NCBI GenBank assembly: GCA_027031025.1
Contig: JALVEJ010000021.1
Span: 1 to 5,452, forward strand
Origin: Flavobacteriales bacterium
GTDB taxonomy: Bacteria > Bacteroidota > Bacteroidia > Flavobacteriales > Flavobacteriaceae
Length of the DNA: 5,452 bases
Direction of reading: 5' to 3'
Shown here: piece by piece, positions 1-5,452 of the stretch
Position numbering within the stretch: position 1 is the stretch's first letter
Layout of the letters: each line of letters starts with the position of its first letter
Notes under the pieces: generated by a model
What the model was told of the DNA's origin: nothing
The model's database searches: none
The model's input: only the letters and a program-made list of their open reading frames with translations
Position numbers and translations under genes: made by a program

Positions 1-1
1 A

Positions 2-952
2 AACACTTCCGAAATCGTTGCTGTGGGACATCGTGTGGTTCACGGTGGTAATACGTTTGTGCAACCGACTGTCATCACTGAAAAAGTCAAAGACAAAATC
101 CGTGAGTTATTCACTTTGGCACCGTTGCACAATCCGGCAAATTTAACCGGTATTGAAACTGCAGAAGAAATTTTTACAAATGCCAAACAAATCGCTGTTT
201 TTGATACGGCTTTTCACCAAAGCATTTCCGTTGATAATCACAAATATGCCATTCCCGAAACATTTTATGAAAAAGGAATTCGTAAATATGGTTTTCATGG
301 GATAAGTCATCAGTATGTTTCCCGTAAAGCCAATCAAATTCTAGGACGAAATAACACTAAACTTATCACTTTACATTTAGGAAATGGCGCCAGTGCTACC
401 GCTGTTCTTAACGGCAGAAGTTATGACACGACTATGGGCTTCGGACCGATGAATGGCTTAATTATGGGAACACGTAGTGGAGATATCGATCAATCTATTA
501 TATTTTATTTGATGGATAAATTGAATTACAATTCGTTTGAAATACAAAACATTCTCAACAAAAAAAGCGGTATGAAAGCTCTAGCAGGTAGTAACGATTT
601 ACGGGATATCGAAACCGCCGCAAACAATGGTGACCAAAAAGCCCTGTTGGCTCTTACAATGTATGCCGGCGCCATAAAAAAATATATTGGCAATTTTACC
701 GCTCAAATGAATGGCTTAGATGCTTTGATTTTTACAGCCGGAATCGGTGAAAATTCCGATTTGGTTAGAAAATTGGCCACGCAAAATTTAGATTATTTAG
801 GCATAGAAATAGACCTGGAAAAAAATCTTAATCCAAAAAAATATCATGGAGATATTACAGGAGAAAACTCAAAGGTTAAAATTTTAGTGATTCCTACCAA
901 TGAAGAGTTGGAAATAGCCATGCAAACTTACCAATTGGAAAAAGCCCATTAA
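2..952 (+). CDS. ackA: Acetate kinase, 5'-truncated by window edge
   Basis: Acetate kinase (ASKHA fold) reversibly converts acetyl phosphate and ADP to acetate and ATP in the cytoplasm; it is the second step of the Pta-AckA overflow pathway. The frame is open from base 2, giving 316 residues. The family is usually near 400, so about 80 N-terminal residues, including the first signature with its conserved Asn, lie off the left edge. The GTG at 23 is an internal Val in the conserved VGHRVVHGG, not a start. Active-site motifs seen in order are HRVVHGG (Arg at 32-34), APLHNP (His at 128-130), FDTAFH (Asp at 203-205), FHGISH (296-310), HLGNG (374-388), GTRSGD (Arg at 473-475), GIGENS (about 740-757) and TNEE near the C terminus (Glu at 902-904). 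These match the catalytic set known from the Methanosarcina and E. coli enzymes, with none missing. It ends at TAA. In many bacteria pta lies directly upstream; that cannot be checked here. The close relatives butyrate and propionate kinase are less likely because the motifs and the implied length fit AckA. Confidence 0.97.
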   Translation, partial: NTSEIVAVGHRVVHGGNTFVQPTVITEKVKDKIRELFTLAPLHNPANLTGIETAEEIFTNAKQIAVFDTAFHQSISVDNHKYAIPETFYEKGIRKYGFHGISHQYVSRKANQILGRNNTKLITLHLGNGASATAVLNGRSYDTTMGFGPMNGLIMGTRSGDIDQSIIFYLMDKLNYNSFEIQNILNKKSGMKALAGSNDLRDIETAANNGDQKALLALTMYAGAIKKYIGNFTAQMNGLDALIFTAGIGENSDLVRKLATQNLDYLGIEIDLEKNLNPKKYHGDITGENSKVKILVIPTNEELEIAMQTYQLEKAH

Positions 953-998
953 AAAAAAGTTAAAATAATGGTAATCAAATGTTATCGGAAACTTTAAC
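951..998 (-). terminator. Possible weak intrinsic terminator of tamB
   Basis: Read on the minus strand, GTTAAA (998-993) can pair with TTTAAC (964-959), and the second arm runs straight into eight T residues (958-951). This is the stem-then-U-tract order of a Rho-independent terminator downstream of the tamB stop. The stem is only 6 bp, A/T-rich, with a loop of about 28 bases, so it would be weak. The U-tract overlaps the ackA stop codon region. On the plus strand no T-run follows the hairpin, so it would not serve ackA. Confidence 0.25.
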
Positions 999-1004
999 CA
1001 AATA

Positions 1005-4000
1005 TTATTCTCCCTTATCTGTTGTTATGGAAATGCCAAATTTTCTTAAAATATCGGCAAAAGTATCAAAATCCACTTGATAAGAAATACCTATTCCTTG
1101 TGTATAACCTTCTTGTTGACCAATATATTCCAATTCCGTTTGTTTATTGAATACACGGAAAATCAAGTTACCTTTTTCGTCTAAATAGACTTCCAACTCC
1201 ACGTCGCCAACAATAGATGATTTAGTATATCGTCCAACGGGAATAGCAACTTTTCCATTTATATATACTTTTTTATTGATTTGGGTTACCAGACTTAATC
1301 CGACTTGCGGGTCGGTAATCAAGTTTCGTTCAATATTTTCATCGCCCCTTGTATAATTCAGATTAACTTGAAATTTATCGTCTTGTGCCATCAATCCGTT
1401 TAAAATATTTAAACCTTTTTCTGTAAAAGTTTTAACGACGCCTTCCCCTGCTCTTTTTGACAAATTGTAATCATTCTCATTAATAAAATCTCCAAATGAT
1501 AATAAAGATAAGACTTGTAAAGTCTTCTTATCAGGGTCACTCAGCACGTAGTCAACCTGTGAACGAAGCACTGCATTGGCTTTGGGCAATTTCAAATCGA
1601 AACTAATAGTCGGTTTCATCAACCGGTCTTTTAAATAAATTATGGCTTCTACCGGCATTTTTTTTGCGTTCAAGCCTTGGTCTGCCAATAAAACCGTAGG
1701 GTCAGCAAAGGTTTCATACATAGCTTTGATATCTAAGGTTGCATTGTATGGGTCGCCTTCCCAACTGATATAGCTACCGGGTTCAACTGTAAATTTTTTG
1801 TCTATGACACCGGCATATTTAAAGTTATATACCCCTTCTTCAACGGCAAAATCGCCAAAAATATTAAATTGTCCATTGGTGTTAACATTCATTAAAACTA
1901 AACCGGTACCTTTTGCAACCAATGTGCTGCCAAATTCTTGATCGAGTAGAATTTCGACTTGTGCATCGGGTGTGATATCCAAATCAAAGTTCATTTCGAG
2001 TCCTTCATAAATTTTGCGGTGTTTATTTTTATTTTGTTTTTCTTTATTATAATCTTTTTTAGATACTATCCGGACAAAATCATCGTCGCCAATACTTTCA
2101 ACATCCGATAAGGTTATAACAAAATTTGTTTGAGGTTGGGTTTGCATCTCGGCATCAATTTTCAATCGCTCTACATAACCATGAATACGGGCTTTTCCGC
2201 TTGTAAATACGGTCCCGTAAAACATTTCCAAAGGGTCCGGTGGCGTATCCAAAACCAATAAATTGTCAGTTGCTATATTCAAATCCAAATACCAATTATC
2301 AAAATTATGATGTTTTATAACACCGGTTAAAGTGCCTTTTGTTTTATATTTTGTATCAAAAAAACGGGCATCTTTTAACTCAAAAGTTTGGTCGTGTAAA
2401 TACACAATAGTATGATTATCAAACTGATAATCGATATTTAAAGCTAAAATTTTTAAGCCGAAAAAGTCTAAATAAAGTTTGCCGTTGTATGACAAATTAT
2501 CCAAGTTACCCACTATTTGAACCTTACCGGTTAATTTGCCTCGAATATTTACAAAACTTTCTTTAAATAAATTTTTCAAAGGACTTATAGGAAATTGGTT
2601 TAGCAACAAGCTTGCATTGAGTTCGGGTTTTTTCTTTTTCAAATTGAGATATCCAATCAATTTAAGCGCTTGAACTTGCTCATTAATGATACTTAAATCG
2701 ATAAATATATTATTACCGGGCAAGGCACTGACTTTGATATGGACATCGCCTAGCAATTCGTCGTTGAGTTTGAATTGTTTTATCGTCAAAAAAGCCGACG
2801 GTAAAATTTCCTTTTTATACTTGGCAATATGAATGTTACCATTAAGTTTGCCTTCAAAAGCAAAGTCTCTGAGTTCGGGAGTAATATGGGGTAAATCAAT
2901 ACTATCCAAATTAACCTTAAAGTCTAATGAATCTTTATATTTGATACCGGAAATTCCAATTCGTTCTTGTTGGTGATGAATCCCGACATCATCGACTTTT
3001 AAAGAATCTGCTTCCGGATTGTAAACAATTCTGTTTAAATTTATATCGGGGTTGATCAACCAAGGTATATTTTTAAATTGCAATTGTGATTTTTGTAGTC
3101 CGAAAATAAAATTTTGTAACTGATCCATGGTGTAATAAAAAGCGATATCATATTGATCATTGTATTGACTACCGCCTTCAAATTTGGTCTTTAAATATAA
3201 TGTATCATTGATAGTTGTATTTAATAAACGCAAATTTTTAAGTTGATAAAAACCGGTATTTACGGTATCTACCTTTAAGAATATGTTGTATAACGGGTTT
3301 TTATTGTCAATAGATAATTTAACTTTTTTAAAATTATGGTTTGAATATGAGATGTTTTCTGATAACAATTTAAGTTTCAACAAATTATCCTTAGAATAGA
3401 CTTTACCTTTGATGATAGTGTTTTTTGAGATTTTCAAATCGGGATTTAATAAACTGACCACTTTATTGTGAATTTGCAGTTTATAATACATATATTGCTG
3501 ATTATCAACAGGTTTTAATTTATAATTAGCAAATACACTTCCTAATGCATTTTGCAATAACACCGGCATGTCTTTAAAAACAAACTTGCCTCGTATGTAT
3601 CCGTCTATAATATCGGACGAATGAAATAAAATTTGTCTTTCTTGCTTGTCATTAAATTTTGATGAAAACATCAAATCGTCAAAGGCATACGTATCATATT
3701 GATTGACAATTTTTATATGATGCGCTTTTATTTCCCCTATAACATCTTCAATGCTTGTGCCTTCTGCCTTGACATTTATTTCGCCTTCAAAACGACTAAA
3801 TTCGTCCTTTGAAAAGTTAAGATGATATAAGTTTGCCCGACAGATTTCAGCATAAAAATCCAATTTCCGTTTAGGTTTTGAAAAATCAACCAATCCGTTA
3901 AAATCCATTTCCAAATTATCATCTGCAACATCTATTTGACCTTGAAATAATTTGCGTTGAAAATCACCATTAATCAATATATTATGGTAGGTATAATCAT

Positions 4001-5354
4001 TATATGTAATGGCATTAACCGTACCAAGAAAATTAGCATTCAACGAATTTAATGTCAAACCTCGACCTTTAACTTTAAAATTACTGGATAGATTATCAAT
4101 ATTTTCTTTAACTAATGATTTGATTTTAAAATTTTCTGTGATGATATGTCCTTGATAATCTGCTTTTGAAATATCGTTTAAATTATTCATTTTCAGGTTT
4201 ATAGATAAATCACCAAGATCGGTTAAAACTTCCAGATTTGTATTCAAATTTTTTGTGCCGTAAAACACATTTCCGGTCATATCAATGGCACCAAAAGGCG
4301 CCAATGTTTTGATGGTTTTGTTATCTAAAACTCCGGGTATAAAAGATTTTAATTGTTGAAACGAAAAACTCAATTGTTTAAGACGGCTGTCCAGTTCAAA
4401 GTTTTTATCATTAAACGTATTATTTAATCGCAATTGCCCTTTTAATCGAACATGATGATCTGTTGAAGCCACTAAATTGTCTAAATGCAAATCATTTAAC
4501 ACCCCCGAGAGTTTTGTTTTAAAAAATATTTTACGTTCGGCATTAAACACCGGGCTAAATTTGTTTAAATCGTTGCAAGAAACAGCGGCTTTTTTAATGT
4601 CGGCTTTCACTTGAATACGATTATTGAAGTTGTCATATCCTTTATCAGGCGATACAAAACTTAAAGACATGGCTAAATTTGAACCGGGCGTTTGCAAAAT
4701 CAAGTTTTTAAAATCAATACTTTGCTCATCATATTTAAAATCGGTTTGTAAGCGGTCAATTTGCACCCCCCGATAATCCAGCATTTGCATAGCTGACAAT
4801 TTGAAAGCGACTTTTTCGGCAATTTGCTCAAAATCAGATAGTTTTGCTTGCAAATGACCAAAATTTAATAGCGTGTGATTTTTTAAATTATAGTCGAAAT
4901 ATTTAAAAGTGGCATTAGTCAGTTGCAGTTGTTGGATGTATATGCCGAAAGCTTTATCATGGGTTGATTTTTGAGTGGATTCGCCATCAATTTTATCTAT
5001 AAAAATATCTAAATTGGATTGTTTTTGTCCTTTATAAATAATGATTTTTCCCGTTAAACCGTCTATATTGGTATGTCCGAATTTGATACGGTTTTCTTTA
5101 TTGATTTTCCAAGGATTTCTGATGTAAGTTTGTAAGCGTTTGCCGTAAAAAATGGTATCGTTATGCGTATCAAGAGCTATAAAATTTTTTAGAATAATAG
5201 CCCCCGAAAGCGTAATTTGCAGTTTATCAATTTTTAGATTAACCCCTGTTTCAGCATTTATTTTTTCTGTAAAATGCTTAGCAATAGCCGTCTGCACCGA
5301 TGGAAGCGCTAAAATTAACGACAACAACAAGCTGATTATCAAAAAGATAATCAA
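1005..5354 (-). CDS. tamB: Translocation/assembly module TamB (DUF490 family)
   Basis: This is a TamB-type protein: an inner-membrane-anchored, periplasm-spanning beta-rich protein that works with an Omp85 partner (TamA, or the lipoprotein TamL in many Bacteroidota) in outer membrane protein insertion. It is also related to the AsmA-like lipid-transfer proteins. Residues about 2-20 form one strongly hydrophobic anchor, followed by SVQTAIAKHFTEKIN and an AsmA-like segment (about 25-90, with LKIDKLQI and the DTHNDTIFYG turn). Residues about 90-1090 are alternating short beta strands without enzyme motifs, as expected for the family's hydrophobic-groove fold. The C-terminal TamB domain covers about 1115-1440, with GDFAVEEGVYNF (1167-1178), SWEGDPYNATLDIKAMYE (1197-1214), the DPQVGLSL segment and GDVELEVYLDEKG (1383-1395). 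It ends with a beta-strand-like segment, GIGISYQVDFDTF. The length of 1449 exceeds E. coli TamB (about 1260) but is normal for Bacteroidota. A lysine-rich insert lies at 1099-1114. The start is uncertain: 5354 is a TTG, no in-frame ATG exists upstream, and the open frame continues to a TGA at 5447-5445. That extension adds a basic flank (KRFVKILSRI), so the true start may be about 11 codons earlier. No TamA/TamL gene is visible. Confidence 0.93.
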   Translation of the reverse strand: MIIFLIISLLLSLILALPSVQTAIAKHFTEKINAETGVNLKIDKLQITLSGAIILKNFIALDTHNDTIFYGKRLQTYIRNPWKINKENRIKFGHTNIDGLTGKIIIYKGQKQSNLDIFIDKIDGESTQKSTHDKAFGIYIQQLQLTNATFKYFDYNLKNHTLLNFGHLQAKLSDFEQIAEKVAFKLSAMQMLDYRGVQIDRLQTDFKYDEQSIDFKNLILQTPGSNLAMSLSFVSPDKGYDNFNNRIQVKADIKKAAVSCNDLNKFSPVFNAERKIFFKTKLSGVLNDLHLDNLVASTDHHVRLKGQLRLNNTFNDKNFELDSRLKQLSFSFQQLKSFIPGVLDNKTIKTLAPFGAIDMTGNVFYGTKNLNTNLEVLTDLGDLSINLKMNNLNDISKADYQGHIITENFKIKSLVKENIDNLSSNFKVKGRGLTLNSLNANFLGTVNAITYNDYTYHNILINGDFQRKLFQGQIDVADDNLEMDFNGLVDFSKPKRKLDFYAEICRANLYHLNFSKDEFSRFEGEINVKAEGTSIEDVIGEIKAHHIKIVNQYDTYAFDDLMFSSKFNDKQERQILFHSSDIIDGYIRGKFVFKDMPVLLQNALGSVFANYKLKPVDNQQYMYYKLQIHNKVVSLLNPDLKISKNTIIKGKVYSKDNLLKLKLLSENISYSNHNFKKVKLSIDNKNPLYNIFLKVDTVNTGFYQLKNLRLLNTTINDTLYLKTKFEGGSQYNDQYDIAFYYTMDQLQNFIFGLQKSQLQFKNIPWLINPDINLNRIVYNPEADSLKVDDVGIHHQQERIGISGIKYKDSLDFKVNLDSIDLPHITPELRDFAFEGKLNGNIHIAKYKKEILPSAFLTIKQFKLNDELLGDVHIKVSALPGNNIFIDLSIINEQVQALKLIGYLNLKKKKPELNASLLLNQFPISPLKNLFKESFVNIRGKLTGKVQIVGNLDNLSYNGKLYLDFFGLKILALNIDYQFDNHTIVYLHDQTFELKDARFFDTKYKTKGTLTGVIKHHNFDNWYLDLNIATDNLLVLDTPPDPLEMFYGTVFTSGKARIHGYVERLKIDAEMQTQPQTNFVITLSDVESIGDDDFVRIVSKKDYNKEKQNKNKHRKIYEGLEMNFDLDITPDAQVEILLDQEFGSTLVAKGTGLVLMNVNTNGQFNIFGDFAVEEGVYNFKYAGVIDKKFTVEPGSYISWEGDPYNATLDIKAMYETFADPTVLLADQGLNAKKMPVEAIIYLKDRLMKPTISFDLKLPKANAVLRSQVDYVLSDPDKKTLQVLSLLSFGDFINENDYNLSKRAGEGVVKTFTEKGLNILNGLMAQDDKFQVNLNYTRGDENIERNLITDPQVGLSLVTQINKKVYINGKVAIPVGRYTKSSIVGDVELEVYLDEKGNLIFRVFNKQTELEYIGQQEGYTQGIGISYQVDFDTFADILRKFGISITTDKGE
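5333..5353 (-). repeat. Perfect 8-bp inverted repeat at the tamB TTG start
   Basis: TGATTATC (5333-5340) and GATAATCA (5346-5353) are perfect inverted copies separated by AAAAA (5341-5345). In tamB mRNA this would be an 8-bp hairpin with a U5 loop. It includes the last two bases of the TTG codon at 5354-5352 and the next six codons (Ile-Ile-Phe-Leu-Ile-Ile). It could hide that start codon, serve as a binding site, or simply result from Ile codons in an A/T-rich anchor segment. The repeat itself is certain; its function is not. Confidence 0.5.
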
Positions 5355-5380
5355 TATACGGGATAATATTTTTACAAATC

Positions 5381-5411
5381 TTTTAATATCGATAAGATAA
5401 TGGTAATTTTG
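5381..5411 (+). promoter_or_regulatory. Candidate Bacteroidota-type promoter for a divergent plus-strand gene
   Basis: TAATTTTG at 5404-5411 matches the Bacteroidota -7 element TAnnTTTG at every fixed position. TTTT at 5381-5384, 19 bases upstream, matches three of the four bases of the -33 element TTTG. Transcription would begin around 5416-5419, just upstream of an ATG at 5433. Such matches also arise by chance in DNA this A/T-rich, so this is a reasoned candidate only. Confidence 0.4.
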
Positions 5412-5415
5412 CCTA

Positions 5416-5449
5416 TAAAAATAGCAATTTTTATGCCTGAAAAATCAAA
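5416..5449 (-). promoter_or_regulatory. Weak candidate promoter for tamB
   Basis: On the minus strand, TTTG (5449-5446) lies 22 bases before TATTTTTA (5423-5416). The latter matches the Bacteroidota -7 consensus TAnnTTTG except for the final G. A transcript starting near 5410 would leave a leader of about 20 to 55 bases, depending on which tamB start is used. It overlaps the candidate plus-strand promoter region, so the two genes may share control. The evidence is weaker than for the plus-strand promoter. Confidence 0.22.
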
Positions 5450-5452
5450 AAA
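5433..5452 (+). CDS. Possible 5' end of a divergent gene, cut by window edge
   Basis: An ATG at 5433 opens a frame reading MPEKSK to the right edge. An in-frame ATG at 5400 would add eleven residues (MVILPIKIAIF), but it lies upstream of the candidate transcription start, so 5433 is preferred. The support is the best -7 promoter match in the window, placed at a suitable distance, and the divergent layout with tamB. From memory, tsaD (tRNA threonylcarbamoyladenosine synthesis) is often found head-to-head with tamB in flavobacteria. Six codons are too few to identify the product, so no symbol is given. Confidence 0.3.

Noticed and set aside
23..25. GTG as a start codon for ackA
   Set aside because: It encodes the Val of VGHRVVHGG deep inside the conserved fold, and the frame is open upstream to the window edge. 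The gene is truncated, not short.
143..337. 64-codon minus-strand ORF inside ackA
   Set aside because: It is antisense to strongly conserved acetate kinase motifs and has no recognisable domain or promoter; it is a shadow of the real gene.
1640..4310. Repeated CCGG/ACCGG tetramers and pentamers scattered through tamB
   Set aside because: They fall at irregular spacing and in different codon contexts, which fits ordinary codon use; no periodic or structured array is present.
1005..5354. tamB as a novel large surface or adhesin-like protein
   Set aside because: The N-terminal anchor, beta-rich body and conserved C-terminal motifs all fit the known TamB family. There is no cleavable signal peptide, secretion-tail domain or adhesin repeat.
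5152..5400. 82-codon plus-strand ORF overlapping the tamB 5' end
   Set aside because: It is antisense to the tamB N terminus, and its hydrophobic stretches mirror the anchor region. It ends before the candidate plus-strand promoter and shows no known domain.

Overview
The window is about one third G+C by eye and looks like a chromosomal housekeeping region of a Bacteroidota bacterium, probably flavobacterial. The reasons are the form of the large TamB-family protein (long, with a Bacteroidota-type C-terminal domain), the lack of clear Shine-Dalgarno sequences, the A/T-rich codon choice, and a close match to the Bacteroidota -7 promoter element (TAnnTTTG) in the one divergent intergenic region. 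The genus is not determined.

Layout: (1) bases 2-952, plus strand, hold the 3' four fifths of an acetate kinase gene (ackA). About 80 N-terminal residues lie off the left edge. (2) Bases 953-1004 are a short gap between convergent genes. It contains a weak hairpin followed by a U8 run on the minus strand, a possible terminator for the next gene. (3) Bases 1005-5354, minus strand, hold a complete or nearly complete gene for a TamB (DUF490) family protein of about 1450 residues. It has an N-terminal membrane anchor, a very long beta-rich periplasmic body and the conserved C-terminal domain. (4) Bases 5355-5452 are the upstream region of tamB. It seems to be shared with a divergent plus-strand gene of which only the first few codons (from 5433) are visible.

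The two main genes are functionally unrelated. AckA makes ATP and acetate from acetyl phosphate in the cytoplasm. TamB is an envelope protein that spans the periplasm and works with an Omp85-family outer membrane partner in outer membrane protein and/or lipid homeostasis. They converge and are not an operon.

I see no mobile element, CRISPR array, RNA gene or novel multi-gene system. The most notable points are at the tamB 5' end. No ATG is available in any frame upstream, the only conventional in-frame start (TTG at 5354) lies within a perfect 8-bp hairpin, and the in-frame sequence further upstream encodes the basic flank expected before the membrane anchor. This suggests an unusual start codon or a sequence error.
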